A program made the translations under genes and the position numbers. Shown in pieces: positions 1-8,289 of a stretch of 64,000 bases of DNA (the stretch's first letter is position 1; every line of letters starts with the position of its first letter). This DNA is from Aldehydirespirator sp965203635. Lineage in GTDB: Bacteria > Actinomycetota > Acidimicrobiia > Acidimicrobiales > Aldehydirespiratoraceae. The stretch lies in contig OZ241903.1 in assembly GCA_965203635.1 (NCBI GenBank), positions 372,001 to 436,000 on the forward strand. The letters run 5' to 3'. The notes under the pieces were generated by a model. The model had not been told where the DNA came from, did not search any database, and saw only the letters and a list, made by a program, of their open reading frames with translations.

Positions 1-292
1 GGGCGTGGTGCTCGTGGAACGCCTGCTGCATGGGGTGCAGCGTTCCGTCGGCGTCGGCGACACCCTCGATGGTGGTGATGTCGGCACCGTCGGCCTGCAC
101 CGCGAACATGGTGCAGGACTTGGCGGATTGGCCGTCCACCAGCACCGTGCACGCCCCGCAGCTGCTGGAGTCGCAGCCGACGTTCGTGCCCGTGAGCCCT
201 AGGTCGTCGCGCAGCGCGTGCACCAGCAGGGTGCGAGGCTCCACTTCGAGGCTCCGTTCGGTGCCGTTGACGGTCAGGGTCACAGCTGTCAT
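1..292 (-). CDS. (2Fe-2S)-binding subunit, CoxS/XdhC-like (partial)
   Basis: First 97 residues of a small iron-sulfur subunit of the xanthine dehydrogenase / aerobic CO dehydrogenase family; the 3' end lies beyond the left edge. The protein opens MTAVTLTVNG and reaches the plant-ferredoxin-like cluster motif GCDSSSCGACTVLVDG, followed by a further Cys in SAKSC, which is the usual ligand pattern of the first [2Fe-2S] cluster. Such subunits pass electrons from a molybdopterin subunit to a flavin subunit. The partner genes are not in view, so substrate cannot be told. The ATG at 292 gives the standard family N-terminus. Confidence 0.88.
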   Translation of the reverse strand, partial: MTAVTLTVNGTERSLEVEPRTLLVHALRDDLGLTGTNVGCDSSSCGACTVLVDGQSAKSCTMFAVQADGADITTIEGVADADGTLHPMQQAFHEHHA

Positions 293-357
293 GCGCTTCT
301 CCCTGTGTTGACCGGTTGGGGACGCCCATCCTGTCGCGGATTCGAGCCGCTGTCGAG

Positions 358-499
358 TGAGAGGCCGAGCGGGTAGGCGAGCGAATCCGACTCATACGGG
401 CGAGGCCGTGGCCCGAGCGGCCCGTGAGCGCAGCGAACAAGAGCGGGAGACACCCCATGCCAACGCGACGGGCCTACACCTAGCCGCGCACGTTCCAAG
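358..499 (+). repeat. Dispersed ~140-bp intergenic repeat, copy 1
   Basis: This stretch matches 60791-60936 closely for about 140 bases, including an almost unbroken core around 403-455 (gcgaggccgtggcccgagcg and onward). The first ~20 bases recur at 63902. It fills most of the gap between the CoxS-like gene and the nucleotidyltransferase. I see no gene in it. Function is unknown; it could be a REP-like element or a small RNA unit. Confidence 0.75.
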
Positions 500-525
500 A
501 ACGGAAGCGGTTGCCCGGCCAGCAG

Positions 526-1392
526 TTAGGCGGTGCTCTCCGGGTCGGCCGCCGGGCGCCGAGCCAGCGCCGCACGGGCCGCCTCCAGGTCATCCGGGTT
601 GGTGACCCCTATCCACGCCTCGGTGGTGGACACCATCCTCACCGACAGCGCCCCCTGGGCCATCCGTTCAGCCACGACCGTCGGAAGCAGGCACTCCGAG
701 TCGGCGTCGTCGCGGTGGCCGGCCAGGAAACGCTCGAAGCTGTCGCCGATCCAGTCGAACGCCGCCAGCGGGAAGGCCCACAGGTTCATGGACACGATGG
801 TCTCGTCGCTGAGTTCGGCGGCGGGTTCGGACGAAGTGACCGTGCCGTCGGCCCGGCGGGCCACCCCGTGATGCTCGACGATGCCCACGAGGCGGTCCCC
901 GGAAACCTCGCACACGCCGCGGCTGACGCTGCCCGTGGCCGAGAGTGTCTGTGCGAGGCCGTATCCGCACAGGCAGGCCTCGTCATCGGCGAGGTCGGCC
1001 GCCGAGGCGGCCAGAGCCGACATCGCCTCCGGGCCGTAGTAGTCGTCGGCATTGCACACCACGAAGGGGCCGTCAACCTCGGCCGCGGCCACCAGGACGG
1101 CCTGAGCTGTGCCCCACGGCTTGGGCCGGGGCGCGCTGTGCGCGTCCTGGCGCACATAGGCGAAGGCGACGCCGACGCGCTGCAGGTCGCCGTGGCGGGC
1201 GCCGACATGGGTGCGCAGGACCGACTCGATCTCCGAGCGCACCACGAGCACCACCTTCGAGGCGCCCGCGCCCACCGCCGCCGAGATCGCGTAGTCGAGG
1301 AAGGCCTCGCCGTCGGGTCCGACCTCGACGAGCTGCTTGTCGCCGCCGAAGCGGCGACCGACGCCGGCGGCCATCACCACCAGCGTGAACAT
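526..1392 (-). CDS. Sugar-phosphate-type nucleotidyltransferase (NTP transferase)
   Basis: 288-residue GT-A-like nucleotidyltransferase. The N-terminus MFTLVVMAAGVGRRFGGDKQ is the nucleotide-binding G-rich loop (AAGxGxR) with the following lysine, and VVCNADDYYG around residue 105 is the metal-binding Asp region, here a double Asp. Enzymes of this type join a sugar phosphate or alcohol phosphate to an NTP. The precise substrate cannot be read. It begins 5 bases after the histidine phosphatase gene ends, so the two are probably one transcript; a phosphatase and a nucleotidyltransferase together suggest nucleotide-sugar or phospho-sugar metabolism. Confidence 0.82.
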   Translation of the reverse strand: MFTLVVMAAGVGRRFGGDKQLVEVGPDGEAFLDYAISAAVGAGASKVVLVVRSEIESVLRTHVGARHGDLQRVGVAFAYVRQDAHSAPRPKPWGTAQAVLVAAAEVDGPFVVCNADDYYGPEAMSALAASAADLADDEACLCGYGLAQTLSATGSVSRGVCEVSGDRLVGIVEHHGVARRADGTVTSSEPAAELSDETIVSMNLWAFPLAAFDWIGDSFERFLAGHRDDADSECLLPTVVAERMAQGALSVRMVSTTEAWIGVTNPDDLEAARAALARRPAADPESTA

Positions 1393-1397
1393 GCCTC

Positions 1398-2009
1398 TCA
1401 GCGCTCCAGCAGGTGGCGCACGTGGTGGGTCTCGTTCACGGAGCGGACCGTGCGCAGGCCGGTGCTGGACGCCGCGACCCGGGTGATGCCGCAGTAGTCG
1501 ACCAGCAGCGACAGCGGGTCGTCGATGCCGAGCAGGATCTGCAGGTACACGCCGGTCACCATGCCGTGGCAGAACACAGCCACCGTGCGGGAGCGGTTGG
1601 TGCGGATCACGTGCTCGAAGCCCCGCTCGACCCGGGCCCTGAACTCCTCGTACCCGTCCAGGAAGATCGTCTCGTTGATGTCGGCGTCGGGGTCGAAGTA
1701 GTGAGCGACCGACGGGTCGTCGCGCTCCATCTCCTCTGCGGGCACGTAGATCCGGGACCGATGATCGGACTCCCGGAGATCGTCGAGCAGCTCGATGGAG
1801 ACGCCGAGGCGGTCGGCGAGCGGCTCAGCCGTCTGCACCGCCCGCTTCATGCTGGAGGACACGACGTGGTCGATGCCCTCCTCGGCGAGGTGCTCGGCGG
1901 TGGCCTGGGCCTGGAGGTGGCCCAACTCGGCCAGCACCGGATCGGCCGACCCGCCCTCGGGGGCCTCGTCGCGCACGGGACGGGCGTGGCGGATCACCAG
2001 CAGTTCCAC
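1398..2009 (-). CDS. Histidine phosphatase family protein
   Basis: 203-residue phosphoglycerate-mutase-like phosphatase. The catalytic RHARP motif is at residues 7-11, and a second-half histidine sits in FCHGMV near residue 146. SSSMKRAVQTAEPL matches the conserved region with the phosphate-binding Arg. The GTG at 2009 places RHA close to the N-terminus as in the family. It is the upstream member of a pair with the nucleotidyltransferase. Substrate is not predictable; families of this kind act on phosphosugars, nucleotides or phosphoproteins. Confidence 0.85.
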   Translation of the reverse strand: MELLVIRHARPVRDEAPEGGSADPVLAELGHLQAQATAEHLAEEGIDHVVSSSMKRAVQTAEPLADRLGVSIELLDDLRESDHRSRIYVPAEEMERDDPSVAHYFDPDADINETIFLDGYEEFRARVERGFEHVIRTNRSRTVAVFCHGMVTGVYLQILLGIDDPLSLLVDYCGITRVAASSTGLRTVRSVNETHHVRHLLER

Positions 2010-2056
2010 GACGCCGGAGGCTACCGCCGGACCGGAGCGGCCTAGCTAGCCCATCG

Positions 2057-2103
2057 AACTTCCGGCCCCAGGGGCGAATATTGGCCCCAAATCGCCGGAA
2101 GTT
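2057..2103. repeat. 47-bp hairpin with 9-bp outer arms
   Basis: Outer arms AACTTCCGG and CCGGAAGTT are perfect inverted repeats; inside them GGGGC and GCCCC form a second partial stem. It sits 48 bases upstream of the histidine phosphatase start. Size and placement resemble hairpins at 8773, 42929, 44583, 57845 and 59240. Confidence 0.6.
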
Positions 2104-2161
2104 GGGCCGCAGGGACCCTCACGGCTCTTGGCCGACGCTCAGGGGTGGGTTGCATGCAAAG

Positions 2162-2177
2162 CAGCGCTATAGCGCTG
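2162..2177. repeat. Perfect 16-bp palindrome
   Basis: CAGCGCTATAGCGCTG is a perfect palindrome, preceded two bases away by a 10-bp palindrome TTGCATGCAA (2150-2159). It covers the point where the VapC-like remnant begins, so it may be a recombination scar or an old operator. Confidence 0.5.
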
Positions 2178-2325
2178 GCAACTGCGCCACAACCTCAGCT
2201 TCTACGACGCCCTGTACATCGCCCTCGCCGAGAGCCTTCACTGCCAGCTGATCACCGCTGACAGCCGCATCGCGAGAGCGTTCAAGGACCACGACCTGAT
2301 CAGCGCCATCACCCCGGACGAATAG
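2173..2325 (+). pseudogene. VapC-like PIN-domain toxin, C-terminal remnant
   Basis: About 50 codons without a start read LRHNLSFYDALYIALAESLH followed by LITADSR, the C-terminal hallmark of VapC PIN-domain RNases (YDALYIALAE, then the TADxR segment carrying the last acidic residue). An in-frame TAG at 2170-2172 closes it upstream, so the N-terminal two thirds are missing. No VapB-like antitoxin is visible. The stop at 2323-2325 runs 17 bases into the 3' end of menC on the other strand. Confidence 0.75.
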
Positions 2326-3391
2326 CCACCGGAACGAGTCCCAGCCCCCTCGCGGCGCCTAACGGCATAGAGCCCTCGACCACGGGCGGAGGCTCGGCCA
2401 CATCGACGGCCAGGAGCGAAGCCGTGGCCAGGCCGTGGGCCCGGCCGCTGCGGCAGGCGGTGGCGTCGACAGCCGCGGCGACGTGCAGAGCGTGGGCCAG
2501 GCCCACGGCCGAGTCGAGGAAGGAGGTCACCGTCACCGACGCTCCGGCTTCCCGGGCGCGGGCCGCTATGGACAGGGCCACGTCAGGTCCGCCGAGGGCC
2601 TGGGGCTTGACGATCAGAGCACCCACTCCGGCGTCCAGCGCCCACACGGCGTCGGCCTCGCCGCGGACCGACTCGTCCACCGCCACCGGGATCGGGCTGC
2701 GCCGGCCCACAGCGGCAATGGCGTCGATCCCTGCGACCGGCTCCTCGCAGTAGGCGACATCGCAGTCGTGCACCCGGTTCAGGACATCAAGGGCAGTGGG
2801 CTCGTCCCAGGTGCCGTTGGCGTCGAGCCGCAGCTCGGCTTCGGCGCCCATGGCCGCCCGGGCGGCCCGGACCCGCTCGACGTCGACGGCCGGGGCGGCT
2901 GCGCCCACCTTGAGCTTGACCGTCCCGAAGCCGGCCTCGACCGCATCCCGCACGCCCCGCTCGACCTCCGACGGTTCGGGCGCGGCAACGAGAGCGTTGA
3001 CCCTCACCTCTTGGGCAACCCCATGGCCCCGTTCGCCGGCCAGATGGACTGCCAGCGTCTGCCCGGCGCGGCGGGCCTGAAGGTCGGCCCATGCACCCGC
3101 CACGCCCGCTCTCGCGTGGGGCGTGTCGTGCATCGCGGCCAGGAGGGCGCCCAGCGCGGCCTCGTTGCCGCGAGCGAGACTGCCGGTCACGCTCCGCAGC
3201 GCGACCTCGGTCTCGAGCAGGCTGGTGCGCGACCATCCCGGCAGCGGGCTGGCCTCGCCCCAGCCGGTGACGCCGTCCGCGCTCAGCGCCACCAGGAACC
3301 CGGCCCGGTACCGGATCGAGACCCCGCCGGTCACGAGAGGAGCCTTCAAGGCCAGCCGGAAGGGATGCAGCTCGGCCCGCAACCCGGTCAC
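2309..3391 (-). CDS. menC: o-succinylbenzoate synthase MenC
   Basis: 360-residue enolase-superfamily enzyme that dehydrates SHCHC to o-succinylbenzoate in menaquinone synthesis. Visible active-site signatures in order: KLKVG (acid/base lysine), LDANGTW, CEEP and VDES (three metal-binding carboxylates), and IVKPQ (second lysine). The GTG at 3391 is chosen because its first bases overlap the menH stop (GTGA, 4-bp overlap) and because the residues upstream in this frame do not look like protein. It is the last gene of the menF-menD-menH-menC run. menB, menE and menA are not in this window. Confidence 0.9.
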   Translation of the reverse strand: MTGLRAELHPFRLALKAPLVTGGVSIRYRAGFLVALSADGVTGWGEASPLPGWSRTSLLETEVALRSVTGSLARGNEAALGALLAAMHDTPHARAGVAGAWADLQARRAGQTLAVHLAGERGHGVAQEVRVNALVAAPEPSEVERGVRDAVEAGFGTVKLKVGAAAPAVDVERVRAARAAMGAEAELRLDANGTWDEPTALDVLNRVHDCDVAYCEEPVAGIDAIAAVGRRSPIPVAVDESVRGEADAVWALDAGVGALIVKPQALGGPDVALSIAARAREAGASVTVTSFLDSAVGLAHALHVAAAVDATACRSGRAHGLATASLLAVDVAEPPPVVEGSMPLGAARGLGLVPVAIRPG

Positions 3392-4260
3392 CGGTTGCTC
3401 CCTTCGCCCGTCAGGTCTGCTTCCACGCCGGCAATGAGGTCCGCGATCGCAGCGGCGGTGGCGTCGGGCTGCTCCAGATGGGTCGCGTGCCCGGCTGCGT
3501 CGATGCGGGCGACGGCGGCCCGGGGCAGCCCGGCTGCGAGTTGCGCGGCTATGGCGCAGAACTTCGAATCTCGGGCCCCGACGACCAGAAGGGTCGGCAC
3601 GTCGCAGTCGGCCAGCCGCTCGTGCAGGGGCTCCATCGCTCCGGTCCCGCCGGCCACCAGGCTGCGGGCCAGGCCAGCCGGGTTCGACGCCAGGCGCTGG
3701 GCTCGGGCGGCTCGCAGGTGGGCCTCGCCCAGCGCGGTCTGTCCCGCGAGGAGAGGGCCGTCCATCCACTCGGCCACGAAGGCATCGAGGTCCGTGACGA
3801 TGCGCTCGGCCCGGGCCTGGTCGGCCTCAGCCCGGCGACGCCGCTCGTCCGGGTCTGCGATTCCGGCCGATGCACCGATCAGGGTGAGCGAACGCAGCCG
3901 CGGCGGCGACACGCACCCGAGCGCGAGCGCGACCCGGCCCCCCATCGAGTAGCCGACGAGGTGGAACGTCTCGCAGCCGAGCGCGTCGGCGAGGGCTCTG
4001 ACCTGGTGGGCCATGGCCTGGACGCGGTAGACGGCGAGGTCGTCGGGCGAGTCGGAGCCTCCGTGGCCGACCAGGTCCGGGGCGATCACCCGCAGCGCGG
4101 GGCAGGGCTGTTCGCCCACGGCCAAGCGCTCGGCGAGCGGAGCCATCGCCTGGGCCGAACCGGTGAATCCGTGAAGCACCACAACGGGCACGCCGTCGGC
4201 CGGACCGAACTCGGTCGCAGCCATCTCCACTCCGCCCGCACGGATCCTCAAGCTCGTCAT
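3388..4260 (-). CDS. menH: Alpha/beta hydrolase, probable SHCHC synthase MenH
   Basis: 290-residue alpha/beta hydrolase. The oxyanion region VVLHGFTGS, the nucleophile elbow GYSMGG and the catalytic His in AAGHATHLEQP are all present. The assignment as 2-succinyl-6-hydroxy-2,4-cyclohexadiene-1-carboxylate synthase rests on its place between menD and menC, since fold alone would not separate it from other hydrolases. The ATG at 4260 (MTSLRIR) is preferred; a GTG at 4269 would add three residues. About 150 bases separate it from menD, so it may also have its own promoter. Confidence 0.82.
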   Translation of the reverse strand: MTSLRIRAGGVEMAATEFGPADGVPVVVLHGFTGSAQAMAPLAERLAVGEQPCPALRVIAPDLVGHGGSDSPDDLAVYRVQAMAHQVRALADALGCETFHLVGYSMGGRVALALGCVSPPRLRSLTLIGASAGIADPDERRRRAEADQARAERIVTDLDAFVAEWMDGPLLAGQTALGEAHLRAARAQRLASNPAGLARSLVAGGTGAMEPLHERLADCDVPTLLVVGARDSKFCAIAAQLAAGLPRAAVARIDAAGHATHLEQPDATAAAIADLIAGVEADLTGEGSNR

Positions 4261-4411
4261 CCGCCCCACGAATCCTCAGGCCAGTGCGCCGCACACGCCG
4301 CGAGCCGCACAGAAGCGGCCACACCGCAGCAACCGCCCCGGCCGCGGGCGGCACCCCGCGCGATGCCTCGCGCCAGCCGCCGGCAGGCGCCGAGAACCGC
4401 AGAGAGAGCCG

Positions 4412-6328
4412 TCAGTCTGCATCGAGCGCCCCCGCCGCCAGCGCCTGGTGGGCGGCCTGCTGAGCCGCGGCCGTCAGGGCTCGGCGCTGGGCCACGTCGT
4501 CGTCGCGGCTGATGTCGACGACCAGGAGGTCGACTCCCGGAGTCCGCGTCGAAGCCGCGGCGCTTACCGCGTCGCCCAGCTCGGTGGCTGTGGACACGCG
4601 GGCAGCACGGATGCCGGCGAACCCGTCGAGGCCGCACAGGTCAACGCCGTGCGGGGTGCGGAACAGGCGCTCGAAGTCCTGGCGCGGGATGGTGTCGGCC
4701 ACCGGCAGCAGCGAGAAGATCTCTCCGCCGTCGTTGTCCACGCATACGGCGGTCAGGTGCAGCCCCAGGCGGGCCGCCGCGGCGAGGCCGCCCAGGTCGT
4801 GGAGCAACGCCAAGTCCCCGGTGTGGAGGGCCACCGTCCGGGAGGGATCGGCCGCGGCGATCCCCAGAGCGGTGGACGCCGTGCCGTCGATGCCGGCCGC
4901 GCCCCGGTTGGCGCAGCAGGTGACCGATACGGTGTCGAAGACGAAGGCGTCGAGATCTCTGACCGGCATCGAGTTGGTGGCGACCAGCACCGCATTGGCG
5001 GGCAGGACATCGACGAGGGCTCGTGCTGTTCGTGCCGACAGCAGCGGACTGTCGGCGATGGCCCCGCTGATGGCGTTGCGGGCGGCTCGGTCGAGTCTCG
5101 ACCAGGTGTCGAGCCAGCCGCCATCGCGGCCTCGCCCCGGCAGGGCGGCACCGGAAGCAATCGTGCTGAGTGCCTCCACGGAGGCCGGGACATGGCCGGT
5201 GAGGCGGACCACGGCGTGCTCCCAGCGATCCTCGGGGTCGACGAGCACGACGTGTCGGGGCCGGGTGCGCTCCAGCCACAGTCTGACCGGCTTGGTGGTC
5301 GCGGTGCGCCCGACCAGGACGGCCGCATCGGGCCGCAGCGCCTCGCCGAGCGCCTCGTCGGCCAGCAGGTGATCGGCGGTGGCGATCGCCCGCTGCGGCC
5401 GCCCTCCACCGCCGCCACCCTCATCGTTGGGCCGCCCTTGGCCGTCACCCAGGCGGTGATCGCCGCGGACGTGGGTGAGGGGCTCGCCTACCAGAGGCCA
5501 GCCTGCCCAGGCCGCGAACTGCTTCGCCTCGGCGGCCCAGCGCAGCTCCTGATCCAATCCCCCGCCCGGCCACGGGCCGGCCACCACCACTCCCCGCTCG
5601 CACTCGGCGACGGTCCCGGCCAACTCGGACACCTCGGCCAGTGGACCCGGGTCATCGTCCCCGGCGACGCGCCGACGGTCCGAGGATGCGCCAGGACGCT
5701 CCCGAACCTCTGCCGGACCCCGTTCATCGTCCCCGGCAACGGGCCTTGTTCCGATGTCCGCACCCGATGCCATCGGTACCGGCACCCCCGACTCCGGTTC
5801 CAGTGGCTCGCGCAGGGGCCAGTTGAGATGGACCGGCCCGGGGTCGCGGCCCGACGCCGACGCGACGGCCGTCTCGGCCCATCCGGCGGCGGCACCGGTG
5901 CCGGCCTCGTCGGGCACCGGCAGGTCGATGCTCCAGCGCACCGCGGTCCCGTACAGGCCCACCTGGTCGATGGTCTGGTGCGAGCCCCAGCCCCGGCCCC
6001 GCAGCTCCGGGGGCCGGTCGGCGGTGCACACGATCATGGGAACGCCCGCGTGGGAGGCCTCCACCACTGCGGGGAGGTAGTTGGCGGCCGCCGTTCCCGA
6101 GGTGCACACCAGCACCGCGGGCCGGCCGGTGGCCCGGCCCAGACCGAGGGCGAAGAACCCTGCGGAGCGCTCGTCGAGTTGGATCCAGGTGCGCATCCCG
6201 GGCTGGGCGTCGAAGCACAGAGTCAGCGGAGTAGAGCGCGATCCGGGACTGATCACCGCGTCGGCGACCCCCAGAGCCGCCAGCCGGGCCGCGAAGGCCG
6301 CGACGGTGCGGTAGACGGCGTCGGTCAT
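4412..6328 (-). CDS. menD: SEPHCHC synthase MenD
   Basis: 638-residue thiamine-diphosphate enzyme that adds the succinyl semialdehyde unit from 2-oxoglutarate to isochorismate. The N-terminus has VISPGSRSTPL and LDERSAGFFALG (the ThDP-activating Glu, about residue 53); SHQTIDQVGL and PVHLNWPLREPL follow. The C-terminal half has SVTCCANRGAAGIDG and the HTGDLALLHD cofactor region. It is about 80 residues longer than usual. The extra length includes a degenerate internal duplication at residues about 197-234 (VAGDDERGPAEV and VAGDDDPGPLAEV) and a Gly-rich stretch further on. It starts 35 bases after menF stops. Confidence 0.93.
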   Translation of the reverse strand: MTDAVYRTVAAFAARLAALGVADAVISPGSRSTPLTLCFDAQPGMRTWIQLDERSAGFFALGLGRATGRPAVLVCTSGTAAANYLPAVVEASHAGVPMIVCTADRPPELRGRGWGSHQTIDQVGLYGTAVRWSIDLPVPDEAGTGAAAGWAETAVASASGRDPGPVHLNWPLREPLEPESGVPVPMASGADIGTRPVAGDDERGPAEVRERPGASSDRRRVAGDDDPGPLAEVSELAGTVAECERGVVVAGPWPGGGLDQELRWAAEAKQFAAWAGWPLVGEPLTHVRGDHRLGDGQGRPNDEGGGGGGRPQRAIATADHLLADEALGEALRPDAAVLVGRTATTKPVRLWLERTRPRHVVLVDPEDRWEHAVVRLTGHVPASVEALSTIASGAALPGRGRDGGWLDTWSRLDRAARNAISGAIADSPLLSARTARALVDVLPANAVLVATNSMPVRDLDAFVFDTVSVTCCANRGAAGIDGTASTALGIAAADPSRTVALHTGDLALLHDLGGLAAAARLGLHLTAVCVDNDGGEIFSLLPVADTIPRQDFERLFRTPHGVDLCGLDGFAGIRAARVSTATELGDAVSAAASTRTPGVDLLVVDISRDDDVAQRRALTAAAQQAAHQALAAGALDAD

Positions 6329-6363
6329 GGCTGGGCCGCGGATTGGGCGACAGCGTGCACGCG

Positions 6364-8214
6364 TCAGCGCTCGTCGATTGCGTCCAGGAGGGCTCGGAGT
6401 TTGTACGCCGTCTCGGTGAGCTCCTCCGCCGGCAGGGAGTCGGCGACGACTCCGGCCCCGGCGAACAGGCAGGCTCCTTCCGGCCCGGTCAGCGCGCAAC
6501 GCAGCGCGACTCCCATCTCGCCGTTGCCGTCGAGGTCGCACCATCCCACCGGGGCCGCATACCAGCCCCGGTCGAAGCCCTCATGGCGGGAAATGAACTC
6601 CAGGGAGGCGCCGGTGGGGGCGCCCCCGACGGCTGCGGTGGGATGCAGCACGCCCGCGGCCCGCAGCACATCCATGTCGCTCGCTCCGGTACGCCGGCGC
6701 TGCACCTCCGCGGTGATGGGCGTGTGCAGGTGCTGTACGCGATTGAGGCGCATCAGTCCCGGCTCGGCCGGCGCCGGGTCCACCAGACCCAGACCGGTCA
6801 GCGCCTCGGTGATGCCGTCCACCACGAAGCGGTGCTCGGACCGGTTCTTGGCCGAGGCCAGCAGCCCGGCGGCGAGACGCTCGTCCGCTTCGGGGGTGTC
6901 GCCCCGGGGGGCGGTACCGGCCAGCGCAGTGGTGTGCAGCCGTGAGCCGTCGAGCGTGACCAGTTCCTCGGGGGTAGCCCCCAGGAAGGTTGTCTCGCCG
7001 ACTGAGAACGCGAAGGTCGCGCAAGCCGGGTTGCGCTGCCGGAGCCGGTCGAGGACCGCGACCACATCGAGGCTCCGATCGAGCGTGAGTGTTCGGGCCA
7101 GCACCACCTTGTGGAAGGAGCGCCGGTCGATGGCGGCGACGGCTTCGGAGACGAGAGCCTCGTAGTAGTCGTCACGGTCGCACTCCACCGAAGCCGCAGT
7201 CCAGCCGGCCGGACCGGTAGTCGCTGGCGGCTCCGCCTCGAAGGCCGCCAGCTGCCGCTCCAGCGCGGTTTCGGCGGCTGCCTCGTCGCCGTCGGGGCCG
7301 ACCCGGGTTGCGGCCAGCACCCAGGTGCCGTCTTCACGATCGATCACGGTCAGCTCGGGCAGCACCATCCGGCAGTCTCCGAACCCTCGCCAGGACGGGC
7401 CCCGGTGCGGACTCCCGCTGTCGCTATTGCTGGGCGGCTCCGAGTCGTTGCCCGCGGCTTCCGTGTTCGCAGTGAACGAGAACCCGCCTACCAGCACCGG
7501 GGCCGGCCCCTCTGACTGCTCGTCGCGCCGGATCCGGGCCGCGAGCACGGCCCGAGCCGCCGAAGCGGCCGAGAACCGGTCGTTGCCCGTCGGCTCGATG
7601 GCCTCGACTTCGCCGATGGCCGCCACGCCCACTCCTTGGTCCGGTCGCAGCCACACGGTGCGCAGGCGGTCGGCGCCGGCCGAGGCATAGACCGCTAGCG
7701 GGTCGACGCGCCTGTCGAGGCGTCGTGTCCTGACGAGGATGGCGCCGGCCGCGATGGCGGGATCGTCGGCGACGCGGGCCATGGCCCTGGCCCAAAGGGT
7801 TCTCTCGAAGTGGCCGACCACGAGCTTGGTGGCCACCGGGACGAGCCGGTTCACGCTGGCGACCAGTGCGGCCTGGTCCGGGCTGTCCCGTTTGATGTGG
7901 CGTTTGAGGAGGTCGATGGCGTCGTCGATCAGGTTCTCGACGTTGGTGACGTGGCGCATGGCCAGAGCGGCCAGCTCCTCGATTGCGACACCCTCACCGA
8001 CCAGCGTGCGGGCCGCGGCCAGTATCTCGACGTCGTCGGAGCCGAACTGCTCGCTCTCGGAGCCGTTGTCCAGCGGCGCCAGCAGACCGGCTTCTATCAC
8101 CAGGTCGACGACGAAGGCGGGAACGTCGGCCCGTTCGGCGAGCTCCGCCCGGTCGAGCAGGAGACCGGCTTGATCGGATGCAGCCGCGGCGGCGCTGTCC
8201 GGCACGCCCACCAT
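6364..8214 (-). CDS. menF: MerR-type HTH / isochorismate synthase MenF fusion
   Basis: 616-residue two-part protein. Residues about 18-105 look like a MerR-family winged-helix DNA-binding domain (LLLDRAELAERADV, then QFGSDDVEILAAARTLVGEG), followed by an alpha-helical segment to about 145 of the kind seen in actinobacterial MerR regulators. From about 160 on it is a chorismate-binding enzyme: FHKVVLAR (base lysine), FLGATPEELV, TALAGTAPRGD, NRSEHRFVVDGI, LHPTAAVGGAPTG and FAGAGVVADS. It should convert chorismate to isochorismate, the first menaquinone step. I prefer ATG 8214; an ATG at 8265 is possible, but the dyad at 8235-8253 would then be coding. The HTH suggests autoregulation, which is inference. 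Confidence 0.88.
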   Translation of the reverse strand: MVGVPDSAAAAASDQAGLLLDRAELAERADVPAFVVDLVIEAGLLAPLDNGSESEQFGSDDVEILAAARTLVGEGVAIEELAALAMRHVTNVENLIDDAIDLLKRHIKRDSPDQAALVASVNRLVPVATKLVVGHFERTLWARAMARVADDPAIAAGAILVRTRRLDRRVDPLAVYASAGADRLRTVWLRPDQGVGVAAIGEVEAIEPTGNDRFSAASAARAVLAARIRRDEQSEGPAPVLVGGFSFTANTEAAGNDSEPPSNSDSGSPHRGPSWRGFGDCRMVLPELTVIDREDGTWVLAATRVGPDGDEAAAETALERQLAAFEAEPPATTGPAGWTAASVECDRDDYYEALVSEAVAAIDRRSFHKVVLARTLTLDRSLDVVAVLDRLRQRNPACATFAFSVGETTFLGATPEELVTLDGSRLHTTALAGTAPRGDTPEADERLAAGLLASAKNRSEHRFVVDGITEALTGLGLVDPAPAEPGLMRLNRVQHLHTPITAEVQRRRTGASDMDVLRAAGVLHPTAAVGGAPTGASLEFISRHEGFDRGWYAAPVGWCDLDGNGEMGVALRCALTGPEGACLFAGAGVVADSLPAEELTETAYKLRALLDAIDER

Positions 8215-8234
8215 GCTACGAGTCTCGGCTCGGA

Positions 8235-8253
8235 GCGGACCGTAGCGGTCCGC
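8235..8253. promoter_or_regulatory. Perfect 19-bp dyad between menF and the DUF2269 gene
   Basis: GCGGACCG-TAG-CGGTCCGC is a perfect inverted repeat with 8-bp arms, in the 75-bp gap between the divergent menF (8214) and DUF2269-family (8290) starts. Length and spacing fit a MerR-family operator, and MenF itself carries a MerR-like domain. Binding is inferred, not shown. Confidence 0.55.
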
Positions 8254-8289
8254 CCGGCCGGTCATCGGTCATCGGGATAGAGTCGGCCC

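Noticed and set aside
4448..7165. 905-codon plus-strand open frame opposite menD/menF
   Set aside because: It is the antisense shadow of GC-rich codons; the opposite strand has unmistakable MenD and MenF motifs and this frame has none.
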